A stretch of DNA of 40,417 nt from Oscillatoriales cyanobacterium (GCA_004294385.1 REAP01000022.1:1-40417), one strand, 5' to 3'; numbered from the stretch's first letter, positions 1-8,732 are shown. Notes: generated from the sequence alone by a model not told the origin. Program-made: numbers and translations.

Positions 1-2
1 CT

Positions 3-110
3 TGGCTAAAACGTGAAAGCTTACCGAGGGATAACCGCTCCCATGCTCCCGATGAAGTAAGAAGCAAATGTCTAGACTTGTCTAGGATTTGTATAGCAGA
101 TAGGCGCTAA
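3..110 (+). CDS. Possible 3' end of a gene cut by the window edge
   Basis: A reading frame stays open from the left edge for 35 codons and stops at 108-110 (TAA). It overlaps the start of a terminator-like hairpin at 100-133. The residues are hydrophilic and match no family I recognise. An open frame this short can occur by chance, so this is only a candidate gene tail. Confidence 0.2.
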   Translation, partial: WLKRESLPRDNRSHAPDEVRSKCLDLSRICIADRR

Positions 111-133
111 TATGGCTAGCCTATTTTTTTTTA
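100..133 (+). terminator. Rho-independent terminator-like hairpin
   Basis: ATAGGC at 100-105 pairs with GCCTAT at 119-124, and a run of nine T follows. This would end a transcript entering from the left. The stem is short (6 bp), but the T run is convincing. Confidence 0.5.
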
Positions 134-135
134 AT

Positions 136-281
136 TGGGAATTGGGCATGGGGCATTGGGCATGGGGCATTGGGAATTGGGCATTATTGACCCTTCGACT
201 ACGCTCAGGGGACGAACGAATAACGAATAACGAATAACGAATAACGAATAACGAATAACGAATAACGAATAACGAATAACT
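136..281. repeat. Two adjoining simple-repeat tracts
   Basis: The first tract (about 136-186) alternates GGGAATT and GGGCATT type heptamers and octamers. The second (about 214-281) is a near-perfect array of about nine copies of the heptamer CGAATAA. Such arrays are typical of Microcoleus-like intergenic DNA and vary in copy number between strains. No gene lies in this stretch. Confidence 0.85.
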
Positions 282-286
282 AATCT

Positions 287-889
287 TTAACCTTCTCGTA
301 CCATCCAGACAAGCATCGACAAAATTGTCTCGACGGGAGGAAACGGATAATCCCTGACATCAATAGTCACAATTTGCCCTTCGAGCTTCATAAATCTCCA
401 AGCAGTGCCGGTAGTGACTGAACCGTAAATAATCGGAATTGAATTATTATTAATTTCATTAAATCTTTGAGCCGCCACCATTTCAGCGATGCACTGCCCC
501 AAACCGCTGTTAATGTTATCTTTCTTCGCTTCTACTAGCACAACAGCAGGTGCTTCTATCTCAAATTGCTCAGGAGAGCGACTGATTAAAAAATCGCAAA
601 CTCCGTTTAATCCCGCTGCGGTATCGACTGTGAAATCAGTGCCGGAAAATACACTGATTTCGCGGTTAAGCAACCGTTTGACTTCCAAAAGTGTGGGAGC
701 GATAATTAGTTCTGATTTGGCTTTTTCCGTTCCTACTGCGATCGCCCAAGGCACTGTATCTGCCAACAAACCTGCTAAAATGGCACTAGGTGCGATCGGC
801 TCAATTTCTGGCAAAAAGCGCCCGCCTTCAACTGAGGTCAATCCGAAGCTTTGCTTAACTTTTCGCAGTGTAAAATCGCTGTATGCCAT
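287..889 (-). CDS. Hypothetical protein with PD-(D/E)XK-nuclease-like core
   Basis: The product is a soluble protein of 200 residues if translation starts at the ATG at 889 (MAYSDFTLRK). A TTG eight codons upstream, at 913, is also in frame but has no better ribosome site. The middle of the protein reads NGVCDFLIS, then about 20 residues later VVLVEAKKDN. This is the D...ExK spacing of the PD-(D/E)XK nuclease fold, and the following helix, GLGQCIAEMVAAQ, fits the fold as well. Similar proteins are widespread and uncharacterised in cyanobacteria, often several per genome. There is no operon partner. A nuclease-like fold is an inference and activity is unknown. Confidence 0.65.
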   Translation of the reverse strand: MAYSDFTLRKVKQSFGLTSVEGGRFLPEIEPIAPSAILAGLLADTVPWAIAVGTEKAKSELIIAPTLLEVKRLLNREISVFSGTDFTVDTAAGLNGVCDFLISRSPEQFEIEAPAVVLVEAKKDNINSGLGQCIAEMVAAQRFNEINNNSIPIIYGSVTTGTAWRFMKLEGQIVTIDVRDYPFPPVETILSMLVWMVREG

Positions 890-905
890 AATTTTGATTT
901 CAAAT

Positions 906-1127
906 TTAATCAAATGCTACATTAACATTATCCCTAATTGTCCGAGTCCCTTTCACCCAGTAAGTATTGTTCTGATAGTCTGTATAAGATTTAGCGGCTA
1001 GAACTTGCATAAGTTTATTTTGATCTAAACTATGTCTAATTATAGTCTTGCGGTCTAACATTCTATGCCAGGTGTCAACTGCGCTCATCCACACAGTCAA
1101 GAGCCGACCGATCGCCCATCCTGACAT
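906..1127 (-). CDS. Doubtful small hypothetical protein
   Basis: This 73-codon frame lies just upstream of the nuclease-like gene on the same strand and would overlap its longer form by 8 bp. No membrane segment, motif or clear ribosome site is visible and I do not recognise the protein. Position and strand would allow a two-gene operon, but it may equally be the degraded 5' remnant of an older gene or a chance frame. Confidence 0.25.
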   Translation of the reverse strand: MSGWAIGRLLTVWMSAVDTWHRMLDRKTIIRHSLDQNKLMQVLAAKSYTDYQNNTYWVKGTRTIRDNVNVAFD

Positions 1128-1203
1128 ATTGCCACAAATTCAGCTTGCAGAAAGTACCACAAACGTGATACCGTTAGAGCTTGTGTCCAAATAACACCAT
1201 TCC

Positions 1204-1401
1204 ATGCCAAAACTCAAAACTCGCAAAGCAGCCGCAAAGCGCTTTAGAGCGACCGGCACCGGTAAAATTGTGCGCCGCAAAGCTTACAAAAGCCACTTGC
1301 TCTCTCACAAAAGTTCAGCCCGCAAAAGCCGCCTATCTAAATTGGTCGTCATCGATGAGACCAACGATGCTAACGTGCGGTTAATGCTTCCATACTTGTA
1401 A
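1204..1401 (+). CDS. rpmI: 50S ribosomal protein bL35
   Basis: This 65-residue, highly basic protein begins [14 protein letters not shown], the hallmark N-terminus of bL35, and contains the family segment [19 protein letters not shown]. It is a component of the large ribosomal subunit. Length is normal. It lies 19 bp upstream of rplT in the standard rpmI-rplT pair. infC, which precedes the pair in many bacteria, is not upstream here. The start is the ATG at 1204; an overlapping frame from 1181 is a shadow. Confidence 0.97.
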   Translation: MPKLKTRKAAAKRFRATGTGKIVRRKAYKSHLLSHKSSARKSRLSKLVVIDETNDANVRLMLPYL

Positions 1402-1420
1402 AGTTTAACGGTAATCAACG

Positions 1421-1777
1421 ATGACACGGGTAAAACGCGGTAATGTCGCTAGAGCGCGCCGCAAAAAAATTCTCAAACTAGCCAAGGGATTCCGAGGCGC
1501 ACAGTCCAAACAGTTCCGCACAGCTAACCAACGGGTGATGCAAGCCCTGCGTAACGGTTATCGCGATCGCAAAAAACGCAAACGTGACTTCCGCCGTCTG
1601 TGGATTGCTCGGATCAATGCAGCATCTCGCTCGCACGGCACGAGTTATAGCAAACTGATCGGCAACATGAAGAAAGCCAACATCGAAATCAATCGCAAAA
1701 TGCTGGCACAAATGGCAATCATTGACCCCGCAACATTTGGCAAAGTCGTGGAAATGGCCAATCGAGCCGCCGCCTGA
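1421..1777 (+). CDS. rplT: 50S ribosomal protein bL20
   Basis: The protein has 118 residues and begins [19 protein letters not shown], the conserved basic N-terminal tail of bL20. It then carries the [19 protein letters not shown] helix and ends with the globular RNA-binding domain (SRLIGN/IDPATF-like region). bL20 binds 23S rRNA early in large-subunit assembly and in several bacteria represses its own operon. Spacing to rpmI indicates co-transcription. Length and motifs are normal. Confidence 0.97.
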   Translation: MTRVKRGNVARARRKKILKLAKGFRGAQSKQFRTANQRVMQALRNGYRDRKKRKRDFRRLWIARINAASRSHGTSYSKLIGNMKKANIEINRKMLAQMAIIDPATFGKVVEMANRAAA

Positions 1778-1810
1778 AAACTTGAATAGTTTTCCGAAGG
1801 AAGAAATAAG

Positions 1811-1916
1811 AAGTAAGAAGGATTTAGTTATCTGCCAGAGAAGGAAGACTTCTTAGATAAATCTAGGAAATTGAGACCAATTTTCCTTCTTTGTTCTTAC
1901 TTCTGGCTTCTTACTT
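1811..1916. repeat. Purine/pyrimidine inverted repeat after rplT
   Basis: AAGTAAGAAG at 1811-1820 is mirrored by CTTCTTACTT at 1907-1916, followed by TTT. The 86-nt space between them holds further complementary GAAGGAAG and CTTCCTTCT-type runs. This could end rpmI-rplT transcription or be a decayed interspersed repeat. I see no gene between 1778 and 2048. Confidence 0.5.
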
Positions 1917-2048
1917 TTTGATAGTGATATCCTGGACAATTGCGTCCACCCTTTTCTATTTTTTCTAAAATCTCAGTGGCAAATCTCAGTGATTGCCATT
2001 GCACTAAAATAAACAAAAGCTTCCAAATACCAACCCAATTTTAAAAGC

Positions 2049-2579
2049 ATGGATAGCAATTTACTCATTATTTACGTGTCAGTCTTGCTACTCATACTAG
2101 GCAGCGCTTCCTGGTTTATTGTACGTCAGATTTTCACAACTCGGAATCGGGAAATGTCCCTAGAACGCTTAGAAAATAAGCTAACCACAGTGAAGGGAAC
2201 TGCACAGGAATACTACGAACTGGGCAGTATTTATCTAGATAAGGGTCTGTATTCCCAGGCAATCTTACTATTTCAGAAAGCCCTGAAATCCCAAGATTTA
2301 GAAGGCGCTGAAAATTCAGCCATTATTTACAATGCTCTGGGTTTCGCACACTTTAGTCAAGAACAGTACGACATTGCCATTCGTCATTACAAAGAAGCTA
2401 TCAACTTGCAGCCTGAATATGTCACATCAATTAACAATTTGGGTCACTCCTATGAGCGCAAGAAATTAGTAGCTAAAGCTTTGGAAATGTACGAAGAAGC
2501 TCTAAAATACGAGCCAGAAAATGATACGGCTAAACGACGAGTAGAATCCCTCCGCAAGCGGTTTGTCAGCTCTAGTTGA
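2049..2579 (+). CDS. ycf37: Ycf37-like TPR protein, photosystem I assembly/stability
   Basis: This 176-residue protein has one N-terminal membrane segment (about residues 4-26, LLIIYVSVLLLILGSASWFI), a charged linker, and then three TPR-type units. The units include EYYELGSIYLDKGLYSQAILLF, YNALGFAHFSQEQYDIAI and SINNLGHSYERKKLVAKALEM. This arrangement and the C-terminus AKRRVESLRKRF match the cyanobacterial/plastid Ycf37 family. Known members sit on the thylakoid membrane and help assemble or stabilise photosystem I. The start is ATG 2049, followed in frame by the hydrophobic segment. A strong terminator lies just downstream, so the gene is probably monocistronic. Confidence 0.85.
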   Translation: MDSNLLIIYVSVLLLILGSASWFIVRQIFTTRNREMSLERLENKLTTVKGTAQEYYELGSIYLDKGLYSQAILLFQKALKSQDLEGAENSAIIYNALGFAHFSQEQYDIAIRHYKEAINLQPEYVTSINNLGHSYERKKLVAKALEMYEEALKYEPENDTAKRRVESLRKRFVSSS

Positions 2580-2610
2580 GTCTAGGTGCGATCGGCAATA
2601 TAGATTCTGA

Positions 2611-2646
2611 AAACCTGGCTTCATCAAGAAACCAGGTTTTTTTATC
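2611..2646 (+). terminator. Rho-independent terminator of ycf37
   Basis: AAACCTGG at 2611-2618 pairs with CCAGGTTT at 2632-2639, and the last arm runs into a tract of about nine T. It begins 31 bp after the ycf37 stop codon. Confidence 0.85.
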
Positions 2647-3081
2647 TTAGCTAAAAATACTAATCTTCTATTCTCCAACCCCAAATCTAAAATCTAAAAT
2701 CGATCGACCTGAGATGATATAAATACTCAAAAGAATTAGTTGTGCCGATAAATACATCTGCTACAACTTGATCGAGTTTATTTTGTAGGGTGAAAATCCC
2801 TAATAGAATAGACATTAGGTAAGATAAATATCAAAAACAGAGTCAGTGGTCATCGGGTTCTTAATTCTCAACGCCTGCCTTCGCAATCGCTGGATTGTTT
2901 GAGATACCCTGACTATATGATAGATATATTGATTCCTGTTAGCCTGTATTGTCCACTAATGTAGACTTTTTGGGCGTTGCGATCGCTACGCGATCGCAAC
3001 GCCCCAGCATAAAATACTGTCAAAATAAAAGCAGTACGTGCAAAGCTGGTCATTTCTAAACAATTGAAGGAGAAGAACGTA
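2647..3081. other. Intergenic region with a HIP1-bearing palindrome
   Basis: About 435 bp contain no convincing gene. The right half holds the 33-bp hairpin at 2972-3004 and the ribosome site of the response regulator. The left half is AT-rich and probably holds the promoter of the signalling operon, but I cannot single out -35 and -10 boxes with confidence. Confidence 0.6.
2972..3004. repeat. Perfect 15-bp inverted repeat containing two HIP1 octamers
   Basis: GGGCGTTGCGATCGC at 2972-2986 is followed by TAC and then its exact reverse complement at 2990-3004. Each arm carries a GCGATCGC octamer. The structure would be a very stable hairpin about 80 bp upstream of the signalling operon. It has no T run, so it is not a simple terminator. 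Confidence 0.9.
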
Positions 3082-3459
3082 GTGACATCAATTCTCGTTG
3101 TCGAAGATTCGTGGTTGACTCGCAGGGTGATCTGCAAAATTTTGCGAGCAGAAGGATACGAGACTTGGGAAGCATCAAGTGGCCCGGAAGCCCTAGAACT
3201 CCTAGAGACTCAGACCCCAGACTGTATGCTTTTGGATCTCCTGATGCCCGACATGGAAGGTAGGGAAGTCCTGCAAGCTCTGCGCGAGAGAGGGATTACA
3301 GTTCCTGTGATCGTCATTACCGCAGACATTCAAGCCACCACCCGCGAAGAGTGCATGGAACTCGGAGCCCTCGCAGTCATCCACAAAATGCCCAACTCCG
3401 ACGAACTGGTTGGGTGGATCAAAAAAGCTCTCAGTGTCAGTGAGGAGAGCACCCCATGA
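3082..3459 (+). CDS. CheY-like single-domain response regulator
   Basis: The 125-residue product is a stand-alone receiver. SILVVEDS supplies the acidic pocket, MLLDLLMPD holds the phospho-acceptor aspartate, VIVITAD ends with the usual Thr-region strand, and IHKMP supplies the conserved lysine. There is no output domain. I chose the GTG at 3082 because GAAGGAG lies at 3066-3072 just upstream; an in-frame TTG at 3064 overlaps that ribosome site and is unlikely. It overlaps the CheC-like gene by 4 bp (ATGA), so the two are translationally coupled. It is probably the substrate of that phosphatase. Confidence 0.88.
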   Translation: MTSILVVEDSWLTRRVICKILRAEGYETWEASSGPEALELLETQTPDCMLLDLLMPDMEGREVLQALRERGITVPVIVITADIQATTREECMELGALAVIHKMPNSDELVGWIKKALSVSEESTP

Positions 3460-4064
3460 AATTGACCGATCGACAGCTCGATGCTTTGCAGGAACTCGTT
3501 AACATCGGAATCGGTCAAGCAGCAGGGATCTTGAACGACATGATCGAATCTCCCATTCGCTTGCAAATCCCCTACCTCCAAATCCTGACTCCCAACGACG
3601 TACAAGAACAGTTAGAGCGGCACCTCAACGGCGAGCAAATCTCCGCCGTTCAGCTCAAATTCACAGGCTCCTTTGGAGGGATTGCTCAGCTAGTCTTTCC
3701 TACCAACAGCGCAGCAACCCTCGTGACAATGCTCACTGGGGAAGAAGCCGGAACTCATGACCTAGATTCGGTCAAAATTGGTACGCTAAGTGAAGTAGGA
3801 AATATTGTGATCAATGGGGTCATGGGTGCGATCAGCAATGTACTTCAGCAGCGTTTGAATTACTCCATTCCCAATTACACTGAAGGGACGATCGCCACTT
3901 TGCTAATATCTGGCGGTTTGACTGCCGATACAGTTGTATTATTAGCCCAGACTCGTTTCATGATTGAGAAGCTTCACATTGAAGGAGATATCATCCTCAT
4001 TTTCAATGTCAGTTCTTTTGATACCTTGTTGGCTGCTATCAATCAACTTGCCGGGGGTCTATGA
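3456..4064 (+). CDS. CheC-family phosphatase
   Basis: The protein has 202 residues. Two copies of the CheC/CheX/FliY phosphatase helix are visible: LQELVNIGIGQAAGIL (residues about 10-25) and LSEVGNIVINGVMGAI (about 109-124). Each has the E..N pair that removes phosphate from CheY-like receivers. No FliN domain is attached. It is sandwiched by 4-bp overlaps between a receiver gene and a diguanylate cyclase gene. The likely role is therefore resetting the phosphorylation state of the neighbouring receiver, not flagellar chemotaxis, since these cyanobacteria lack flagella. Confidence 0.85.
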   Translation: MKLTDRQLDALQELVNIGIGQAAGILNDMIESPIRLQIPYLQILTPNDVQEQLERHLNGEQISAVQLKFTGSFGGIAQLVFPTNSAATLVTMLTGEEAGTHDLDSVKIGTLSEVGNIVINGVMGAISNVLQQRLNYSIPNYTEGTIATLLISGGLTADTVVLLAQTRFMIEKLHIEGDIILIFNVSSFDTLLAAINQLAGGL

Positions 4065-6256
4065 GCCAGGAGAGCAAAACTATTGAGCAAAAGTTTGGGG
4101 TTCTCGACAGCGTACCAGTCGGCGCCTGCCTGCTGCGAGATGATTTTGTGGTTCTGTTTTGGAATACCTGTCTGGAAGACTGGACGAAAATTCCCCGCAG
4201 TCAAATGTTGGGCACAAACATCACAACCCATTTTCCTCACCTTCTCCAGGTAAAGTACGCAACTCGCTTCCAGCAAATCTTTGCAGGAGGCCCGCCCACA
4301 ATTTTTTCTTCTCAAATTCACAAGTACCTGATTCCGGCAACTTGGCAAGACGGCCAGCAACGCATCCAGCAAACTACTGTCACGGCAGTGCCTGCCCAAC
4401 AGACGGGCATGGCAGAAGTGGAAATCGAAAACTTGGTTGGACTGAATCTTGAGTTGCAAGCAGAATGCACTTTCGGAGTCGAAGAAGCCACAAGTGCTTT
4501 TTTGTCTTGGGAATCCCCACTCTCAATTCCGTCACCAATGTGGCCGGGATTAACTTGCCAATCGTTCTACGCGCTGCTGGTGATTCAGGATGTCACCGAC
4601 CTCACCCACCGCATTCAAGCTTACCGGAATATGCGGGATCAGGCTTTGGAAGAAGTAAAAGTGCGCCAGCGGGTGGAGGAAGAATTGCGATCGAGCCAGT
4701 ATTTTATCCAGCAGATTGCTGACGCAGCGCCTTATTTGTTGTATATCTATGACTTGACTGAACAACGCAATGTCTACATCAACGGTCAAGCTTCTAACTT
4801 ACTGGGCTACACGCCACAGGAAATTCTACAGATGGAAACGGCTTTGTTTTCCAGGTTAGCCCATCCCGAAGATTCGCCCCTACTGGCCCAGCACGTACAC
4901 AAATTTCCCTCAGCCCAAGATGGCAGTATTTTGGAGTTGGAGTATCGGCTGAAACATCGATCGGGCGAATGGCGCTGGTTTCGCTGCCGTGACCAAGTTT
5001 TCGCCCGCACAACCGAGGGCCTGCCAAAACAAATTTTTGGTACTGCTCAAGATATCACGGAGTACAAGCGGGCAGAAGAAGCACTGCGACAGCAGAACGA
5101 ACGAGAACTGTTGATGGCAACGATTACTCAGCACATCCGCCAGTCTCTGGATTTGGACGAAGTGCTCAACACGACAGTCAACGAAGTACGCCAGTTTCTG
5201 CAAGCCGATCGGGTGATGATCGTCCGCTTTCACCCCTGTACGGGCAGTCTCTGCGCCGCCCCGGCGACGGGGGCTGTAACGGTGGAATCTGTAACTCCTA
5301 ACTGCCGGCCGATGCTGGGAGAAACGTTGCAAAATTTCTGTTTTGATGAGTTCTATATCGAAGCGTACCAACATCGGGCGATCCGACCGATCGCAGATAT
5401 CTGCACCGCCAATTTACCACAATATCAAATTGATTTACTGGCACAATTTGATGTCAGAGCTTATTTAGTCGTGCCCTTGGTGCAAGGGGAGGAGTTGTGG
5501 GGGCTGCTGATGGCCCACCAGTGCAGTCCCAGACAGTGGATCCAGTTGGAAGTCGAGTTACTGTCTTCTCTGGCTACCCAGTTGGCGATCGCCATCAAGC
5601 AAGCAGAACTTTATCAGCAGTTGCAAGCTGCGAATCTTAAATTAGAGCGCTTAGCCACTTTGGACGAGCTCACCCAGTTAGCCAACCGTCGCCGTTTCGA
5701 CCAATATCTGGAAATGGAGTGGCGCAGACAGTCGCGGGAACAAACGCCTCTGTCCCTGATTCTGTGCGATATTGATTCTTTTAAAAGTTATAACGATACC
5801 TATGGGCATCCAGGGGGAGATGAATGTTTGCGACAAGTGGCTGGGGCGATCGGCGATGCAGTCGATCGCCCGGCCGATTTAGTCGCTCGTTACGGAGGCG
5901 AAGAATTTGCCGTTATTTTGCCCAATACCAAAATTCAAGGGGCTGTGCAAGTAGCCGAACACATACAACTCAAAATCGCAGCTTTGCAGCTTCCTCACGC
6001 AGGTTCTCAGGTAAGTCAGTACGTCACCGTCAGTTTGGGAGTAGCGAGTATTGTTCCTGGATCTGAATCGGTCGCCTCCATTCTGATTGCCGCCTCTGAT
6101 CAAGCGCTATACCAAGCAAAAAGACTGGGGCGCGATCGAATCCACGTTTACCAGCCAGACTCTGCTTCTGGTAAACAAAACGGGACAATAACTCCCGTAA
6201 TCCCTGTAGATATTTCCATACCCAATACTAATTTGCCCTTTCCTACAAACGTTTAA
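4061..6256 (+). CDS. Multi-sensor diguanylate cyclase (PAS-PAS-GAF-GGDEF)
   Basis: The protein has 731 residues and no membrane segment. Domains in order: a degenerate PAS (about 12-75), a linker and coiled coil (about 180-215), a PAS/PAC (about 215-335, ending GTAQDITEYKRAEEAL), a GAF (about 350-512, with phytochrome-like R.MIVRFHP and D..CFDEF stretches) and a GGDEF domain (about 528-690). The active site reads GGEEF at 612-616. An RPAD inhibitory I-site (603-606) lies exactly five residues before it, so the enzyme should make cyclic di-GMP and be product-inhibited. There is no EAL domain. It overlaps the CheC-like gene by 4 bp as the last gene of the operon. The GAF lacks an obvious bilin cysteine motif, so light sensing is uncertain. 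Confidence 0.9.
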   Translation: MSQESKTIEQKFGVLDSVPVGACLLRDDFVVLFWNTCLEDWTKIPRSQMLGTNITTHFPHLLQVKYATRFQQIFAGGPPTIFSSQIHKYLIPATWQDGQQRIQQTTVTAVPAQQTGMAEVEIENLVGLNLELQAECTFGVEEATSAFLSWESPLSIPSPMWPGLTCQSFYALLVIQDVTDLTHRIQAYRNMRDQALEEVKVRQRVEEELRSSQYFIQQIADAAPYLLYIYDLTEQRNVYINGQASNLLGYTPQEILQMETALFSRLAHPEDSPLLAQHVHKFPSAQDGSILELEYRLKHRSGEWRWFRCRDQVFARTTEGLPKQIFGTAQDITEYKRAEEALRQQNERELLMATITQHIRQSLDLDEVLNTTVNEVRQFLQADRVMIVRFHPCTGSLCAAPATGAVTVESVTPNCRPMLGETLQNFCFDEFYIEAYQHRAIRPIADICTANLPQYQIDLLAQFDVRAYLVVPLVQGEELWGLLMAHQCSPRQWIQLEVELLSSLATQLAIAIKQAELYQQLQAANLKLERLATLDELTQLANRRRFDQYLEMEWRRQSREQTPLSLILCDIDSFKSYNDTYGHPGGDECLRQVAGAIGDAVDRPADLVARYGGEEFAVILPNTKIQGAVQVAEHIQLKIAALQLPHAGSQVSQYVTVSLGVASIVPGSESVASILIAASDQALYQAKRLGRDRIHVYQPDSASGKQNGTITPVIPVDISIPNTNLPFPTNV

Positions 6257-6318
6257 TTTCCTCAAAAGTGATATTTTGGTTATTTGTAATTTGTGATCTG
6301 TTATTTTTTATATCAATT

Positions 6319-6350
6319 CCGGTGGGTAATATTAATTCCGATGCCACCGG
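6319..6350. terminator. Inverted repeat between convergent genes
   Basis: CCGGTGG at 6319-6325 is mirrored by CCACCGG at 6344-6350. It lies between the convergent diguanylate cyclase and the minus-strand gene that ends at 6401, where a two-way terminator would be expected. T runs are poor on both sides, so this is tentative. Confidence 0.4.
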
Positions 6351-6400
6351 ATTTGATCTTAATTTTTGATCTGACTGCTTACCATTGAGACTCAAAACCC

Positions 6401-7456
6401 TTAAGGCGCTGCCGCCGCCCTGCGGTTCGCAACCTCCAGATTTAATTTATATTCTGCCGCTTTTTGCTGAGCCTTTTGATGATTCGGGCTAGTTTTTGGT
6501 ACCGAATTCATAAGTTGAACAGCTTTCTGCCAGTCCGCCGCTACTGCGTTCCACTCAGTTTGGGACTGAGCTGTTTGCGCCAGAATAGCTGCTTTCTGAG
6601 CCTGATTAACTGCTACCCTCCAATTGTCTAACTTAGGCGTGGCGGCAGAGGCTGCTGGCGAGGCGGGCTTGGGCGCAGGAGATGTGGCTGCCGGAACTGG
6701 GCTTGCTGGTTTCGTAGCAGCATTTGGAGCTGCACTGGCAGTGGCACTGGGAGTGGCAGCAGAGGCGGTCGATGGAGATGGAGATGGTTTCCCTTCGTTA
6801 GGTGCACTCGGAGAGGGAGAGACGGGTTTAGATGCGCCTGATGTGGCTTTCGAGGAGGGCTTTATGACGACCGGAGGACTTGGTTCAGAGGTCGAATCGC
6901 TGGAAAATGGTGGACTTTTTGTAAAAAACAGCCCTGCCAGGGCGAGCACAGGGACTAATATCCCTACAGGTATTACCCATTTGGGGAATTGCTTTTTGGG
7001 AGGTGGAGTTTCCTCGTCGTCGTCTTCCTCGTCGTCGTCGTTTTCGTTGTCTCCATCGAAGTCTTCGTCTTGATAATAGTCTCCAGCTTCGGACTCAACA
7101 TCATCTAAACCTACAGAGTCGTTAGACATTGAAGTCTCATCTTCATAGAGCATTGGCGAGGTCGGTATTAGCTCTATTTGGTCTTGCCAGGCTGGGGAGT
7201 CTTGACCTGTTTCTATCCCATAAACTTTGACTGTGTGAATTGATTCTAGTCCCAGTTTAGTCATCCCGGTGCGGATGAAATCGACCAATACCATTTGATC
7301 CGGTACTTTGCCTGACTCCAGAAATATGTGGAGGCAGCCGTTGTCCCGCGTCACTTCGGCGTTGATGCCTTTGGGTTTTAGTGTACGGTTGATGCTAGAT
7401 GCGATCGCTTGTGGATCGCCCTGCTTGAGAAGTTCCCGCGGGTTCTGTTGTGTCAT
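6401..7456 (-). CDS. Cyanobacterial membrane protein with acidic and Pro/Ala/Ser-rich linkers
   Basis: The 351-residue protein begins with a compact domain (about 1-85, MTQQNPRELLKQGDPQAIA...VDFIRTGMTKLGLESIHTVKVYG). An acidic Asp/Glu run follows (about 115-150, encoded by a GTCGTC-type triplet tract on the plus strand). Next come one membrane segment (about 160-178, WVIPVGILVPVLALAGLFF), a long Pro/Ala/Ser-rich stretch and a C-terminal helical domain (about 275-351, rich in Ala, Gln and Trp). I do not recognise a function. Similar two-domain proteins with a central membrane anchor occur across cyanobacteria. It is monocistronic. Confidence 0.75.
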   Translation of the reverse strand: MTQQNPRELLKQGDPQAIASSINRTLKPKGINAEVTRDNGCLHIFLESGKVPDQMVLVDFIRTGMTKLGLESIHTVKVYGIETGQDSPAWQDQIELIPTSPMLYEDETSMSNDSVGLDDVESEAGDYYQDEDFDGDNENDDDEEDDDEETPPPKKQFPKWVIPVGILVPVLALAGLFFTKSPPFSSDSTSEPSPPVVIKPSSKATSGASKPVSPSPSAPNEGKPSPSPSTASAATPSATASAAPNAATKPASPVPAATSPAPKPASPAASAATPKLDNWRVAVNQAQKAAILAQTAQSQTEWNAVAADWQKAVQLMNSVPKTSPNHQKAQQKAAEYKLNLEVANRRAAAAP

Positions 7457-7754
7457 GGCTAGCGCTCTTTTGGGGGGCTTATAGCTGCATAATAAAAGCT
7501 ATGCACATCTTTTTTACTTCAAATTGGTGCGATCGGACAATATTTATTTATGAGATTATCTGCTATACAATACTTAGTTAAACTTATTTAAGGTTCACCA
7601 TTGAATTAGAAGCAATTTTTAGAATGTGAGCAGTAGGGCAAATTTAGCAGAAAATGAGAACCTTGTCAACTCTACCAGCATCAATCAGAATGGGCTCAGG
7701 TTCGATCGCACATGACCAATCAAATGAATCAGATAACAATTAAGTTTTTACCAG
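7457..7754. other. Intergenic region, no feature seen
   Basis: About 300 bp between two minus-strand genes. It should contain the promoter of the gene at 6401-7456 and the 3' end of holA. I find no open frame, strong hairpin or repeat. Confidence 0.5.
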
Positions 7755-8732
7755 TTAATGAAACAAGCTAGAAAGTTCTATAACTTTGGTTTGGAGGGTT
7801 GATTTTTCTTCTCGCCCCCGCTTTAAAGAGGCTTCTAATTCTAGCAGTAAAGGTAAGGTTTTTTGGAGTTTTTCTAAGCTGGCGTTTTTGACTTCTTGGC
7901 GAAAGTAGTATACTCGTTTGGGATTGCCGAGGTCTAGAGCTTGAGCAATTTTGTCATCCCGATCGCCCGACTCGATCATTGCTTTCACCCACAGCCAAAT
8001 CCGAAACTTACCTGTCAATCCTGCCACAATCCTTAATCCAGGCTCGTTGCGGCCGGTTAAACCTGCCAATAAATCCAAGGCTTCCTCGGTATGTCCTTGG
8101 CGAATTGCATCGGCTAGCTCGAAGGTATTCTGGGCGTGAGAGTTGACCAATTTGCCCACATCTTCTGGTGTCAAAGGTTGACTACGGTTTCCGGCAAATA
8201 GTCGCAATTTTTCGAGTTCGCTGTATAACTGTCGAGTGTCGCTACCGATCGATTCTGCCAAAAATTCGATCGCCGTGGCGGTCAACTTTACCCCCATTTC
8301 CCCGGCGACTTGACGCACCCGCTGAGCTAATTCTTTGTCATTCCAAGGCGGAATCGGCGAAAACTCTCGCACTTGGGCGGACTTGACGAGTAACTTGGTA
8401 GACTTGAGGCGACTGTCAGGTTTTTTGACCGATGTCAGCAGCAGCACGGTAGTGTCGGGAATAACTGGCAGAGTCCGTTCCAATTGGGCTAAAAGTTCTG
8501 GAGAACACTGCTGGGCTACAGTGGTATTGGCTAGCCAGACAAAACGACTGCCGGTACCAAAGGGTGGTGTCAAAGCTCGATCGAGTCCTTCGACCACAGC
8601 CTCCGCGCGATCGGCCATAATCTTGTCATAATTAAAACTAGCCCAGTTGGGATCAACGGCACTTTGGCGTAAACTGGTCACAGCTTGCCCCATCGCAAAG
8701 TCGTCTTCTCCCCAAAAAAAGTAAATTTGCAT
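7755..8732 (-). CDS. holA: DNA polymerase III subunit delta
   Basis: The 325-residue protein begins MQIYFFWGEDDFAM. This matches the family's N-terminal strand and G.(D/E)-type loop that stands where a P-loop would be in the related clamp-loader ATPases. Further family signs are the RFVWLANTT and LLLTSVKKPDSR strands, AIEFLAESIGSDTRQLYSELEKL (the DnaX-like collar segment) and the C-terminal EASLKRGREEKSTLQTKVIELS. Delta opens the beta sliding clamp during loading. The ATG at 8732 fits the family start; an in-frame TTG at 8783 would add 17 unrelated residues. Confidence 0.9.
   Translation of the reverse strand: MQIYFFWGEDDFAMGQAVTSLRQSAVDPNWASFNYDKIMADRAEAVVEGLDRALTPPFGTGSRFVWLANTTVAQQCSPELLAQLERTLPVIPDTTVLLLTSVKKPDSRLKSTKLLVKSAQVREFSPIPPWNDKELAQRVRQVAGEMGVKLTATAIEFLAESIGSDTRQLYSELEKLRLFAGNRSQPLTPEDVGKLVNSHAQNTFELADAIRQGHTEEALDLLAGLTGRNEPGLRIVAGLTGKFRIWLWVKAMIESGDRDDKIAQALDLGNPKRVYYFRQEVKNASLEKLQKTLPLLLELEASLKRGREEKSTLQTKVIELSSLFH

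Noticed and set aside
6624..7073. 149-codon plus-strand frame with a poly-Ser run
   Set aside because: It is the antisense shadow of the Pro/Ala- and Asp/Glu-rich parts of the minus-strand membrane protein.
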